DNA from: JAHDDW01 sp964648795
GTDB taxonomy: Bacteria > Actinomycetota > Acidimicrobiia > Acidimicrobiales > SZUA-35
Assembly: GCA_964648795.1 (NCBI GenBank)
Contig: CAZYMB010000009.1
Coordinates: 1-64,000 of the forward strand
Length of the DNA stretch: 64,000 nt
Direction of reading: 5' to 3'
Each line of letters opens with the position of its first letter. Position 1 is the first letter of the stretch. The position numbers and the translations under genes are program-made. This document shows positions 1 to 9,041 of the stretch, one piece after another. The notes under the pieces were generated by a model. It was not told the origin of the DNA. It did not search any database and saw nothing but the letters and a program-made list of their open reading frames with translations.

Positions 1-43
1 CTGCATCTCTGACTTTGGCGATATCTTCGTCGACGATTCCCAC
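1..43 (-). CDS. Partial CDS start at left edge, possibly DNA primase
   Basis: Reading the minus strand from a GTG at 43, the frame gives V-G-I-V-D-E-D-I-A-K-V-R-D-A and runs off the window. An in-frame TAG two codons before the GTG fixes the start region. The short peptide resembles the N-terminus of bacterial DnaG primases (a 'GxxxDEDIxxVRxA' type start), but 14 residues are far too few to be sure. The gene would be divergent from fhs. No clear ribosome binding site is visible. The open frame is what I see; the DnaG identity is inference. Confidence 0.3.
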   Translation of the reverse strand, partial: MGIVDEDIAKVRDA

Positions 44-148
44 CCCGCCAATCTAGTCCCTAAATGCTTATCTGGGTAATGGTGGCGGATAATACCAAGC
101 AAATCAGTGAAGTCACAGAAATGGTAGTATCTCTTCCAACCCGCCAAC

Positions 149-154
149 AGGAGA
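149..154 (+). promoter_or_regulatory. Ribosome binding site of fhs
   Basis: AGGAGA lies 6 bases upstream of the GTG at 161. It is a strong Shine-Dalgarno sequence and supports the GTG as the fhs start. It contrasts with the many leaderless-looking genes elsewhere in the window. Confidence 0.7.
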
Positions 155-160
155 CCCATA

Positions 161-1912
161 GTGCCATCAGACTTAGACATTGCACAAGCCGCAACGGTTA
201 AACCAATCTCAGAGATAGCAGACTCTTTGGGTCTGTCTCGAGACGACCTCATCCCCTACGGCCACGACAAGGCCAAAGTACACCTTGATGTAATCAAGAA
301 GCTAGCTGACAAACCACGTGGCAAGTACATTGACGTAACCGCTATTACCCCAACTCCTTTAGGTGAAGGCAAAACCACGACCACGATCGGGCTGACTCAA
401 GGCCTTGGCCAACTGGGCCACAAATCTATTGCTTGTATTCGCCAGCCAAGCATGGGGCCAACGTTTGGAATCAAAGGCGGCGCTGCAGGCGGCGGCTACA
501 GCCAAGTCATCCCGATGGAGGAATTTAACCTTCACCTAACAGGCGACATCCATGCCATCACGGCTGCACACAATTTAGTTGCCGCCGCCATTGACGCCCG
601 CTTGTACCACGAAGACCGATCTAACGACGAGAAACTAGCTGAGCTTGGCCTTAAGAGGTTAGACATCGACCCATACAGTCTCACATGGAACCGAGTAATG
701 GACGTTAACGACCGAGCGTTGCGCAACATAAACGTGGGCTTAGGTGGACCACTCGACGGTCGGGCCCGACAAACCGGATTTGATATAACTGTAGCGAGTG
801 AGATCATGGCCATTCTGGCACTTGTCGATGGTGAAGACTATCAATCTGTCCTGGCAGACCTACGTAGTCGCTGCGGACGAATTGTTATTGGCACAAGTAA
901 AGACGGAACACCTATAAACCTTGAGGATCTGGGTGTAGCCGGAGCAGTCACCGTGCTTATGAAAGATGCCATCCACCCAACACTTATGCAAACGCTCGAA
1001 GGCCAAGCTGCCTTTGTGCACGCTGGGCCTTTTGCCAACATAGCTCACGGCAATTCCTCGATCGTTGCTGACAGAATAGCTTTGGCACTTGGCGACTACG
1101 TCGTGACTGAATCTGGCTTTGGAGCAGATATCGGCATGGAGAAGTTCTTCAACATTAAGTGCAGGTATTCGGGTCTAGTGCCGGACTGTGTTGTGTTGGT
1201 GGCCACCATCCGGGCGCTAAAGATGCATGGAGGTGGACCAACGGTGACCCCCGGCAAAGACCTCGACTCTGCCTACACCAATGAGAACCTTGACCTCCTA
1301 GAGGCCGGTATCGACAACATGGCAGCCCACATCAAGAACGCTAAACGCTTTGGCATACCAGTTGTCGTTGCGGTGAACAAGTTCAGTACTGACACAGATG
1401 CCGAAATCGCTTTAGTCAAGAAAGCCGCAATAGAAGCAGGTGCCGAAACCACTGCTATGAGCGATCACTGGGCTAATGGCGGCAAAGGTGCAGTGGAACT
1501 TGCAGAGGCTGTCGTTGCAGCTTGCGAACAACCAACCAATTTTGAGTTCCTCTACGATTTGAATTTGCCAATCAAAGAAAAGATCGAGATTATTGCCAAA
1601 GAAATCTATGGCGCCGACGGCGTGAGCTTTGATGCTCAAGCTGAAAAGCAGATTGCAAGCTACGAGGCCAACGGCTTCGGCGACCTCCCGATATGTATGG
1701 CCAAGACACACCTAAGCATCAGCCACGACCCAGCCCTAAAAAATGCTCCAAGCGGGTTCATAGTACCGATCACGCAAGTTAGGGCCTCAGTAGGTGCCGG
1801 CTTTATCTATCCCCTGGTGGGTACAGTTCGCACTATGCCAGGTTTAGGCAGCAAACCAGCCTTTATGAATGTAGACGTCACCGAAGACGGCAAAGTAGTG
1901 GGATTGTTTTAG
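161..1912 (+). CDS. fhs: Formate--tetrahydrofolate ligase
   Basis: Cytosolic enzyme that makes 10-formyltetrahydrofolate from formate, tetrahydrofolate and ATP, feeding purine and formyl-Met-tRNA synthesis. The 583 residues are full length for the family. The start MPSDLDIAQAA is typical, and the ATP-binding loop TPLGEGKTT lies at residues 65-73. The GTG start has a good upstream AGGAGA. It is monocistronic, with a convergent membrane-protein gene 58 bases downstream. A weak 6-bp inverted repeat (TCGACT 1937-1942, AGTCGA 1952-1957) follows the stop but has no U-run. Identification rests on near-continuous family similarity. Confidence 0.97.
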   Translation: MPSDLDIAQAATVKPISEIADSLGLSRDDLIPYGHDKAKVHLDVIKKLADKPRGKYIDVTAITPTPLGEGKTTTTIGLTQGLGQLGHKSIACIRQPSMGPTFGIKGGAAGGGYSQVIPMEEFNLHLTGDIHAITAAHNLVAAAIDARLYHEDRSNDEKLAELGLKRLDIDPYSLTWNRVMDVNDRALRNINVGLGGPLDGRARQTGFDITVASEIMAILALVDGEDYQSVLADLRSRCGRIVIGTSKDGTPINLEDLGVAGAVTVLMKDAIHPTLMQTLEGQAAFVHAGPFANIAHGNSSIVADRIALALGDYVVTESGFGADIGMEKFFNIKCRYSGLVPDCVVLVATIRALKMHGGGPTVTPGKDLDSAYTNENLDLLEAGIDNMAAHIKNAKRFGIPVVVAVNKFSTDTDAEIALVKKAAIEAGAETTAMSDHWANGGKGAVELAEAVVAACEQPTNFEFLYDLNLPIKEKIEIIAKEIYGADGVSFDAQAEKQIASYEANGFGDLPICMAKTHLSISHDPALKNAPSGFIVPITQVRASVGAGFIYPLVGTVRTMPGLGSKPAFMNVDVTEDGKVVGLF

Positions 1913-1970
1913 ATCTTGGGCAACCCAGTCTGACACTCGACTCACGCTGCCAGTCGACTCTGCTCACAAA

Positions 1971-3002
1971 TTACAGGGTAGGCCCCCGCCAATTATCGTT
2001 GGTCCCGTACTTGCGCATGTTGTTCATATGAGACGTGAAGTCAACGTAGTTTGGTGGGTCAAAGGTTTCTTCTCTGGTCGCAGGCAATTCGGCCAAGAAA
2101 ATATCGCCTGACCCTCCTGCTCCTCCGCTGCCTCTTATCAAGCCATTGACAATACAGAAATCCCGAAATGTTCGATCAAACTCTGCTCTAATGCCTTCCA
2201 TTTGGTCCAGGTTTTGAGGTAGCGGCGGGTCAAGCTCCCATTCGAATGTGCCATCTACTCCTGGAATTCCAACAATCACCGAAAGAGCGCTTGATCCATC
2301 GACAGAAACAAGGCTAGAAGGATCCAAATCGTACTGGACTTTAAATTCTTTGACCCAATCCCGAGTTTTTGCTAGAAGAGCTCTTTCTAGCAAAGCCGAA
2401 TCTAGTTCTAGCATCTTCGAGTAGAAGACCTCGACCTCAGATTTCACCGCCGCCTTAGGTTGCAACAAGGAGACCTCGCTACTTATATAGATCTCTAGCT
2501 CAGATGAGTAAAGCGATTCGAAACTTCGCAACCAATCTTCCCAACCCGACACATAGCGCAAGATCAAATAAGGTGGCCTCTCTAAACTCCAGGCTGTTGT
2601 TTCGACTAGGTTATCTATTATCTCCCTAATCACGTTTTGTGTAATCGCCTCACACTCGTACAGGTCTTGTTCTGAGGGTCGAAAGAGTTCTAGAGTTAAG
2701 GCGTTTCTATGGAGACCATTCAAGCGCCCAATGTCTTTTGGGATCCAGCGCTTAACTGTCTGAGCTAAGTTTTCCATATCTAGTTTTGGAGATAGCGAAA
2801 GCTCCAACTTCTGATACCACTTTGGATTAACAAACCAAGCCAAAGACACGAACGTTGTTACGAAGCCTGCAGCTCGAAGCTGCCACGATCCTGCCCCAAA
2901 CCAAAAACCAAGAAACACTATTGCCGCAACAAGTGGTATAGCGACGAGCGCTAGGGCAATTAATCTGGATCTCAAAGGTATGAAATAGTCCGCCGATGCC
3001 AC
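1971..3002 (-). CDS. Unknown membrane-anchored protein
   Basis: I do not recognise the family. The 343-residue protein has two closely spaced hydrophobic segments near the N-terminus (about residues 12-33 and 41-60), followed by a largely soluble, acidic, probably cytoplasmic domain and a short Gly/Ser-rich stretch near residue 298. The N-terminal hairpin suggests membrane attachment with the bulk on one side. The start is a GTG at 3002 without a clear ribosome binding site. The gene sits 54 bases downstream of recO on the same strand and may be cotranscribed with it. Confidence 0.7.
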   Translation of the reverse strand: MASADYFIPLRSRLIALALVAIPLVAAIVFLGFWFGAGSWQLRAAGFVTTFVSLAWFVNPKWYQKLELSLSPKLDMENLAQTVKRWIPKDIGRLNGLHRNALTLELFRPSEQDLYECEAITQNVIREIIDNLVETTAWSLERPPYLILRYVSGWEDWLRSFESLYSSELEIYISSEVSLLQPKAAVKSEVEVFYSKMLELDSALLERALLAKTRDWVKEFKVQYDLDPSSLVSVDGSSALSVIVGIPGVDGTFEWELDPPLPQNLDQMEGIRAEFDRTFRDFCIVNGLIRGSGGAGGSGDIFLAELPATREETFDPPNYVDFTSHMNNMRKYGTNDNWRGPTL

Positions 3003-3056
3003 GCTAAGAGTCTATCGGTGTAGTCGCCAACCAAGCTGCCTGCGAGATTCATCGCA

Positions 3057-3767
3057 CTAAGCGAACGCAGCCCTTGATTTAAGCCTTGAGTTGGTGTGAG
3101 CTTCAATCATGTGGGTGGTTAGGCAGTCAAGTTCGATCACGATTTTGTCTGGGGTAGAGTCGAGCATGTCTCGAACTTTCCCGTCGAATACTTTTCCTAA
3201 TGCTTCTAGTGCTTCAGGCGAAACAGTTTTGCCTCGGCGACAGTCTTTGCAACTCACTCCCCCTTCAGAAAGTTGAAATGCAACCAAGTCTTTTTCTGAT
3301 CCGCAAACGCTGCATTGGCTTACCTGTGGTGCCACACCTTCTATAAGTAATAGTTTGGCGACGAATGCAGTTACAACTAACGGGTTAGGGTTTGAATCAA
3401 ACTCGGTCAAAGCCCCAGAAAGTAATCGAAACAAATGGACGTCCCTAACGTTGTCTTCGGTCACCCGGTCCACAACTTCTAACATCGTGGCCACACGAGA
3501 ATAATGGTCTATATCGGTTCGATCGGCCTTGGGCACATAGTTGCGCTCGACCTGGGTGACAGTGTCAAGGTTGCGTCCTTCGTAAAGCTGAATCGAAACA
3601 ATAGACCCATTCTCTAACCTGGAGCCAAACTTAGATTTAGTGCGACGAACGCCTTTGGCTACGCCACGGACCTTTCCACGGCCCTTGGAATAGAGCACGA
3701 TAATACGATCAGCCTCGCCCAGCTTATAGTTGCGGAGTACCACCGCTTCTTCTGTATATAGGGCCAT
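3057..3767 (-). CDS. recO: DNA repair protein RecO
   Basis: RecO promotes RecA loading and strand annealing in RecF-pathway recombination repair. The 236-residue protein has the N-terminal OB-fold start (LYTEEAVVLRNYKLGEADRI) and a zinc site, C152-x2-C155 and C173-x2-C176, as in actinobacterial and Gram-positive RecO. A possible -10 (TACTAT) lies 9 bases before the ATG, so the leader would be very short. In many Actinomycetota recO adjoins uppS and lies close to era; here three orphan genes on the other strand separate recO from uppS. Confidence 0.95.
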   Translation of the reverse strand: MALYTEEAVVLRNYKLGEADRIIVLYSKGRGKVRGVAKGVRRTKSKFGSRLENGSIVSIQLYEGRNLDTVTQVERNYVPKADRTDIDHYSRVATMLEVVDRVTEDNVRDVHLFRLLSGALTEFDSNPNPLVVTAFVAKLLLIEGVAPQVSQCSVCGSEKDLVAFQLSEGGVSCKDCRRGKTVSPEALEALGKVFDGKVRDMLDSTPDKIVIELDCLTTHMIEAHTNSRLKSRAAFA

Positions 3768-3803
3768 CTATTATCCATAGTAGCCGTAAACCAATCTCAG
3801 GAT

Positions 3804-3809
3804 TACCCT
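3804..3809 (+). promoter_or_regulatory. -10 box, leaderless promoter of orphan gene A
   Basis: TACCCT ends 7 bases before the ATG at 3817, which would place the transcription start at or next to the start codon. The same hexamer at the same distance precedes the next orphan gene (4793-4798). Confidence 0.45.
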
Positions 3810-3816
3810 TAAATGA

Positions 3817-4767
3817 ATGGAGGGAATGGATCTAGACCCTGGGCAACTTCATATCGGGTGGTGGAGCAAGGCTCAATTAGAAGACTGTACAAGCGTTCCA
3901 AGGAACAAACGAGAGGCCAAGATTTTTGCTATCAGAGATCAACTCGCCACAGTAGAAGAAGCCCCAAACGAAACAAACAGCTCGTCTAATTCTCGAGAAC
4001 TTGTCCTATTCGCTATCAGACAACACTACGCAAACCAGTTGCTTGCAAACGAAAAAAATCAACCCGAACTCGAGTGGCAACAACCACAACTTCCCGCCAC
4101 TCTCCGATATTGGCCTACTGGGTTCTCAGGAATACCAGAGTTATTTCGCTCGTTCGCTGAACACATTGTTGACTCGCTGCAAGCAGACTCCTGTGAACAA
4201 CATTTTCAGGCCGTTGTTGCCTTAGCGGTCGCAGCCAAGCACACCAGCAAAGGGGCTCTTGATAAAATCTACGAACTCGCTACCCCAGACAACCAGGTCG
4301 CACTCACTGCACTACATGTCTTAACTACACAGATTCGAAGCCAAGAAGCCTTAAAAGAAATACAGCAAGCGTATGCGACAGTCACATACGAACCTAGATA
4401 CAGAATTAGGGCAGACGGATTTTGGCGAAATCAGACCCGTGATGCGATATCGCTCCAAAATGGAATTTTGAGATCTGTAACCAAAACTCTGAAGAATGAA
4501 ATAGCATCTCAACGTATAGCTATGCAATCCCCCCAAGGAAAGCTAGAAATCATTAGTGGCGATCTCAAGGCACAACCGCAGCCAAACCAAAAGATACCGC
4601 TCCTTGTCCAACAACTGGCGGTTGTTACTATGGCAGAAGCTGGCATTATCAAACGCTCAAACCACACAAACCGCCAAAGATGGTTCGAGATAAGCCGTGA
4701 TCTCCAAGACCCTGAGATTGCTACAGGATGCGAAGATCTTGTAAGAAGAATCAGCCAGAATCTATAG
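3817..4767 (+). CDS. Orphan helical-repeat-like protein A of recO-uppS trio
   Basis: Family not recognised. The 316-residue protein appears soluble and mainly alpha-helical, with an Asn/Ser/Gln-rich N-terminal third. Its middle (about residues 110-215) resembles the next gene's product: both have a helix containing HFQ(A/T)VVA followed by a run of Ala/Leu-rich helices, as in HEAT/ARM-like folds. It runs opposite to the flanking recO and uppS. A TACCCT -10 box 7 bases before the ATG suggests a leaderless mRNA. Similarity to gene B is visible by eye; the fold and any function are inference. Confidence 0.75.
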   Translation: MEGMDLDPGQLHIGWWSKAQLEDCTSVPRNKREAKIFAIRDQLATVEEAPNETNSSSNSRELVLFAIRQHYANQLLANEKNQPELEWQQPQLPATLRYWPTGFSGIPELFRSFAEHIVDSLQADSCEQHFQAVVALAVAAKHTSKGALDKIYELATPDNQVALTALHVLTTQIRSQEALKEIQQAYATVTYEPRYRIRADGFWRNQTRDAISLQNGILRSVTKTLKNEIASQRIAMQSPQGKLEIISGDLKAQPQPNQKIPLLVQQLAVVTMAEAGIIKRSNHTNRQRWFEISRDLQDPEIATGCEDLVRRISQNL

Positions 4768-4792
4768 AAGTAGCTGTAATCCACTAGCCCTG

Positions 4793-4798
4793 TACCCT
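4793..4798 (+). promoter_or_regulatory. -10 box, leaderless promoter of orphan gene B
   Basis: TACCCT ends 7 bases before the ATG at 4806, repeating the arrangement upstream of gene A. It suggests that gene B also has its own leaderless promoter rather than relying only on read-through. Confidence 0.45.
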
Positions 4799-4805
4799 TA
4801 TACAT

Positions 4806-5795
4806 ATGGCGGAATTACTATGGAAACACCTCAAATCGGTGCGCGAGTCTCCTCTCTTCTTGGAACGACCAGCTCATTTAGATCCAGATGATGTCTTTGC
4901 TGATCAGGAAATCAAGAACACCCTGACCTATGTGGACAGAACCGGCGGTATTGGTGAATGGGCCGAAGAGGTTGTCCGCCTCAATCTTGGCAGAGAACCA
5001 CAATTTTTTCAGTTCGATCTTGCACTATGGATACGCCTTATGGGGAATACCCCTAGTGATCTTCGAGACGAAGCCATCAGAGACAACCGACGACGCAAGG
5101 CCAAGAAACCGTTAAACCGTAGCTTCAGAACTTTTGACGAGGTCGTCGAAACCTTGAAACATGATTCCCCTCTCGTCCATTTTCAAACGGTGGTTGCAAT
5201 TGCTTCGGTGGACAGAGGCCTAGCTCCTACCGTGGCATACAAGCTTGTTGCTGTTGCTGAGGATACTTCAGAGTTTAATACTGAGCTAAGACACCCTGCA
5301 CATAAAGCACTCGTGGAACTAGCAAGACAAACCCAGAACTGGGGAGCTTTGAAAGTGTTATGGCGAAGTGCAGTCGACCCCAGCCAGAGCCCACGAATCC
5401 GAGAAGTTATCGCCCACGGGCTTTGGAGTGCACCATATGCTGCGACTCTAAGGGCCCAAAGAAAGTTACTCGATGCGGTAACCATCCAACTAAGAACAAT
5501 GCTTGAGGCCATCGAAATGACCGAAGTCGAGGATCACGAACCAGATTTCGGATCACAACACGTAACTGAGATTGCTCATTTGCTTCATCCATTACAATTT
5601 CGAAGCTCTCCTCCATCAGTTGAGCTCACACAATTTGGAAGAGCGACCTTTGAACTAGTTGTAACCCATCTTCAGGCCGCCAGACAAGCAGGGATTAGTC
5701 CCGCTACCTCAGGAGCCCTGGCTGGAGCAACAACGCTACTAAGCAGAACAGATCGCCGGGCGCTAAGCGTACATCATGTCCAACGCAATTCATAA
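4806..5795 (+). CDS. Orphan helical-repeat-like protein B of recO-uppS trio
   Basis: Family not recognised; 329 residues, soluble, predicted helical. Residues about 105-225 align by eye with gene A: FDEVVETL, then HFQTVVAIA, then a repeated helix pair ending in a basic/aromatic segment. A basic patch (RDNRRRKAKKP) lies near residue 95. The gene begins 38 bases after gene A and overlaps gene C by 20 bases in another frame, so B and C are probably translationally coupled. A and B look like diverged tandem duplicates. No catalytic motif was found, so a scaffold or binding role is only a guess. Confidence 0.75.
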   Translation: MAELLWKHLKSVRESPLFLERPAHLDPDDVFADQEIKNTLTYVDRTGGIGEWAEEVVRLNLGREPQFFQFDLALWIRLMGNTPSDLRDEAIRDNRRRKAKKPLNRSFRTFDEVVETLKHDSPLVHFQTVVAIASVDRGLAPTVAYKLVAVAEDTSEFNTELRHPAHKALVELARQTQNWGALKVLWRSAVDPSQSPRIREVIAHGLWSAPYAATLRAQRKLLDAVTIQLRTMLEAIEMTEVEDHEPDFGSQHVTEIAHLLHPLQFRSSPPSVELTQFGRATFELVVTHLQAARQAGISPATSGALAGATTLLSRTDRRALSVHHVQRNS

Positions 5796-6390
5796 CTACT
5801 CAGACCTTGGCTGGTTTCCGCTGAGAAAGCTGGATCGGCTGATTGCCTGGGGCCCAATTGGAGGTGAGATAAACAAACAGTGGCTCAATATGGAAACATT
5901 CGAATTACATCCACAACTGCGACAAACATTCCTCACTCAAGCAGACGAAGCGGTTGTAGCTACTGTTAACTCCCGTGAACACTCTGTCAACGTAATCCTT
6001 CCCGAAATACGAAAATCCCTCGATGACCCCAGCTTGACGAATGAGTGGGCGCCTACATACCCAATTGCCGTCAGGGCATTCAGCGAAGATGAGTGGCTCC
6101 TAAATGGAGTAATTAGTCTGATCAACCATGACGTTAGTCAGAATCCAGTTCTTGTTGCGCAAATATTGGTTGCCATCGCAGCTGTTGAACCAAAAGCAAT
6201 TTCAGAATGCGAACGCCGCTTGCGGCAGTTCACCAACCAAGAACTAGCGCAAACTGGTGTTGAGATAATTAAGATTCAGAAAGCAAAGCGCAGTCGTAGA
6301 AGCGAGCTGAACTTTGCAATGCTGCGCAGTCAAACTGCAAACGAACTAAGAGCTGCTAAAGGCCGCCAAATCGTCTATGGCGTCGGCTAA
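5776..6390 (+). CDS. Orphan protein C of recO-uppS trio
   Basis: Family not recognised; 204 residues, soluble. The C-terminal half has a helical stretch (PVLVAQILVAIAAVEPKA) reminiscent of the HFQ-VVA region of genes A and B, so it may be a shorter, more distant member of the same group. It starts inside the end of gene B (20-base overlap). Its 3' end overlaps the convergent uppS gene by 35 bases, an unusually long antisense overlap that argues for a tightly packed, perhaps recently inserted, block. Confidence 0.7.
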   Translation: MSNAIHNYSDLGWFPLRKLDRLIAWGPIGGEINKQWLNMETFELHPQLRQTFLTQADEAVVATVNSREHSVNVILPEIRKSLDDPSLTNEWAPTYPIAVRAFSEDEWLLNGVISLINHDVSQNPVLVAQILVAIAAVEPKAISECERRLRQFTNQELAQTGVEIIKIQKAKRSRRSELNFAMLRSQTANELRAAKGRQIVYGVG

Positions 6391-7075
6391 ATTCTTCGAT
6401 TGCATCTTCGAGCTGACCTTTGTCCATATCTGGCCAGTAGGTGTCTAGGAAAACCATTTCTGCATAGCTAGCCTGCCAGGTCATAAAGTTGCTTAGTCTG
6501 TACTCGCCTGAAGTTCTAATCCACAAGTCGACTTCTGGAATCGCTGCATCATAAAGGTTTGCCGAGATCATCTTCTCATCAACATCAGATGCCTGAACTC
6601 CCGAATCAATAATCTTTCTTACAGCATCAACTAGTTCGGCTTGCGAGCCGTAGTTGAACGCAATTGTCAAAGTCATGCCAGTGTTATCTTTGGTCAGCTC
6701 AACCGTTTCGTCAATACGCTTTAAGACTTTGCGTGGGACACGCCAGTCTCTACGACCAATAACTTTGACACGAACATTCTTTTCATGAAGCTCATCACGA
6801 CGCTTCAACAGAACTGATTCGTCAACGAGTTTCATTAAGAATGAAACTTCAGATGGTGGACGTTTCCAGTTCTCAGTAGAGAAAGCATAAACCGTTAGCC
6901 ACTCCACCCCCAGGTCATTGGCGGCTTGGACGACCCGGTGCATTGCCTCTTCACCCTCAAGGTGACCGTCAGTGCGCTTTAAGCCTCGATCTTTGGCCCA
7001 GCGTCCGTTGCCGTCCATAACGCAAGCGATATGTGAAGGCACTATTAGGTTGTGTTGTGCGTCTTCCATGCCCAT
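6356..7075 (-). CDS. uppS: Isoprenyl (undecaprenyl) diphosphate synthase
   Basis: Cis-prenyltransferase that adds isopentenyl units to make the C55 (or related) lipid carrier for peptidoglycan and surface polysaccharide. The 239 residues are normal length. Family signatures are clear: CVMDGNGRWA with catalytic Asp21, FSTENW, and RTSGEYRLSNFMTWQASYAE near the C-terminus. The product-length class cannot be read from sequence alone. A TATAAG -10-like box lies 5 bases before the ATG. Its last 35 bases overlap the convergent orphan gene C. Confidence 0.95.
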   Translation of the reverse strand: MGMEDAQHNLIVPSHIACVMDGNGRWAKDRGLKRTDGHLEGEEAMHRVVQAANDLGVEWLTVYAFSTENWKRPPSEVSFLMKLVDESVLLKRRDELHEKNVRVKVIGRRDWRVPRKVLKRIDETVELTKDNTGMTLTIAFNYGSQAELVDAVRKIIDSGVQASDVDEKMISANLYDAAIPEVDLWIRTSGEYRLSNFMTWQASYAEMVFLDTYWPDMDKGQLEDAIEEFSRRHRRFGGL

Positions 7076-7160
7076 TCAGCCTTATATTTCCAACGGTTAA
7101 CTATTGTACTGCTCTAATCGGTGAGGCCACTGTCACCTGAGTCGACTATCCTATGGGCTG

Positions 7161-9023
7161 ATGTCTGAACTCGAAGTACAACTAGACCAAGTCGTTACCG
7201 CCCTTGGCAATAGTGGCGAGCTCCGCCCCCAGCAGCTAGAAATGGCTGAATTGGTAGATCAGGCGATCAAATCCTCTGAGCGGCTATTTGTCGAGGCTGG
7301 CACGGGCACTGGTAAATCATTTGCCTACCTGACCCCGGTTGTGTCGGCAAAGAATACAGCTGTTGTATCCACTGCCACAATAGCGTTGCAGTCACAGCTT
7401 GCTAACTACGACATCCCCCACGTCATCTCATCTCTCGGTTCATCTAAGACAACGGCTATTCTCAAAGGACGAAACAACTACCTTTGTAAGCAGAAGTTGG
7501 TTGAGTTGGGCGACGAAAGCCAGATGAGCCTCTACATTGACGACACAGATCAGCTCGAACAAGTATTGGAGTGGGCTGACTCGACTGCAACTGGCGATAA
7601 AGAAGATTTAGATTTCAGCGTCTCGCCTGGGGTGTGGCGAAGTGTTTCGATTCCGGCAAATGAGTGTCCTGGGGCAGCTAAGTGCCCAATGGGTGAAGAG
7701 TGCTTTTCTGAAACTGCACGCAACGAAGCATACGCTGCGGACATTATTGTCACCAACCACTTTCTTTACGGACTTCACATTGCCTCAGACGACGGCCTAC
7801 TTCCAGAACATGAAGTCACAGTGTTCGACGAGGCACATCAGCTACCCGAGATATTCGGCACAACCTGTGGGCTTGACATTGGTCCTCAGGCTTTCAAAAA
7901 CTTGGCCACACAATTTCGTGCTGTTAGTACAGACAGGGACTTCCCGAGTGCAATCGACAAAGTCGCTGAAAGACTTGCCGAAGTCTTGGAGCCAAGCAGA
8001 GGCGAAGCTTGCAAACTAGATACTGAGATTGTGTCCGCTCTAGTCGCTGGCCGTAGCGTCTGTGAGAAAACTGTATCCAAAGCCCGTGGTATGCGTAAAT
8101 CCGTTAACCCCGACTACATGGCCAAGTTAGAACGCTTAAACCAATACGCCGAGAAGCTGGCCGTGACTGCTGACTCTGTTCTTGAAGCTGACGAAGACCA
8201 AGTGGTTTGGGTAGAAGACCGGCTAGACCTGCCAGGCCTTCGTGTAACACCAATTAGTGTCGCCAACTTGGTCGATGATGCCCTCGACGATGACACAGCC
8301 GCAGTTTTCACCAGTGCAACAATGCCAGAAACTATTGCAGACCAACTTATTGGCGACCAGACAAGCGAAGTGCATAGACTTGGCTCGCCATTTGACTATG
8401 AAGAGCTCGGTTTGCTTTATTGTCCAACACATTTACCAAACCCCAACTCCCCCGAGTACAGGGAAGCCACCCACAAAGAAATAGCTGAGCTAATTAACGC
8501 TGCAGGTGGGCGAACTCTAGTTCTGTTCACTAGTTACTCGGCAATGCGAGAAGCCGAAACCTATTTGCTAACCAACTGCGATTTCCCGATTCTTATGCAA
8601 GGCGATAACTCCAAGTCTTACCTACTAGACAAGTTTCGCTCACGGCCAGAAGCATGCCTACTAGCCACTATGTCGTTCTGGCAAGGCGTTGACATCCCCG
8701 GCGACACGCTCAGCCTGGTTATAATCGACCGTATTCCTTTCCCAAGACCAAACGAACCAATCACAGCCGCCAAGCGAGAACGTGCTGGCGCTAGAGCATT
8801 CGCAACCGTCGACATACCGAGAGCTCAAACACTTCTAGCTCAAGCGGCCGGTCGACTAATCAGGTCTCACGATGACCGTGGTGTTGTTGCGGTACTGGAC
8901 CCACGCCTTGCAACTGCCAAGAACTATCGCTGGGAACTAATCAAAGCTTTGCCACCGTTCAAGCGCACTAAAGACAAAGACACCGTTGTTAACTTTCTCG
9001 AAAAGATTACTGACTCACAATAA
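7161..9023 (+). CDS. DinG/XPD-family ATP-dependent helicase
   Basis: Superfamily 2 helicase of the DinG/YoaA group, which unwinds 5'-tailed or R-loop DNA in repair. Walker A is EAGTGTGKS (45-53) and the DEAH box is D223-E-A-H226. Four cysteines in the NYLC...NEC...AKC...EEC stretch before DEAH match the iron-sulphur cluster of XPD-like helicases. The 620-residue length fits actinobacterial members, and no exonuclease domain is fused. A TATCCT -10-like box 8 bases before the ATG suggests a near-leaderless mRNA. It is convergent with the ThuA-domain gene, 18 bases apart. Confidence 0.92.
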   Translation: MSELEVQLDQVVTALGNSGELRPQQLEMAELVDQAIKSSERLFVEAGTGTGKSFAYLTPVVSAKNTAVVSTATIALQSQLANYDIPHVISSLGSSKTTAILKGRNNYLCKQKLVELGDESQMSLYIDDTDQLEQVLEWADSTATGDKEDLDFSVSPGVWRSVSIPANECPGAAKCPMGEECFSETARNEAYAADIIVTNHFLYGLHIASDDGLLPEHEVTVFDEAHQLPEIFGTTCGLDIGPQAFKNLATQFRAVSTDRDFPSAIDKVAERLAEVLEPSRGEACKLDTEIVSALVAGRSVCEKTVSKARGMRKSVNPDYMAKLERLNQYAEKLAVTADSVLEADEDQVVWVEDRLDLPGLRVTPISVANLVDDALDDDTAAVFTSATMPETIADQLIGDQTSEVHRLGSPFDYEELGLLYCPTHLPNPNSPEYREATHKEIAELINAAGGRTLVLFTSYSAMREAETYLLTNCDFPILMQGDNSKSYLLDKFRSRPEACLLATMSFWQGVDIPGDTLSLVIIDRIPFPRPNEPITAAKRERAGARAFATVDIPRAQTLLAQAAGRLIRSHDDRGVVAVLDPRLATAKNYRWELIKALPPFKRTKDKDTVVNFLEKITDSQ

Positions 9024-9041
9024 GTGTTGGACTGGCGGTCG

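Noticed and set aside
1937..1957. Inverted repeat after fhs as a terminator
   Set aside because: Only 6 base pairs, a 9-base loop and no U-run; too weak to call.
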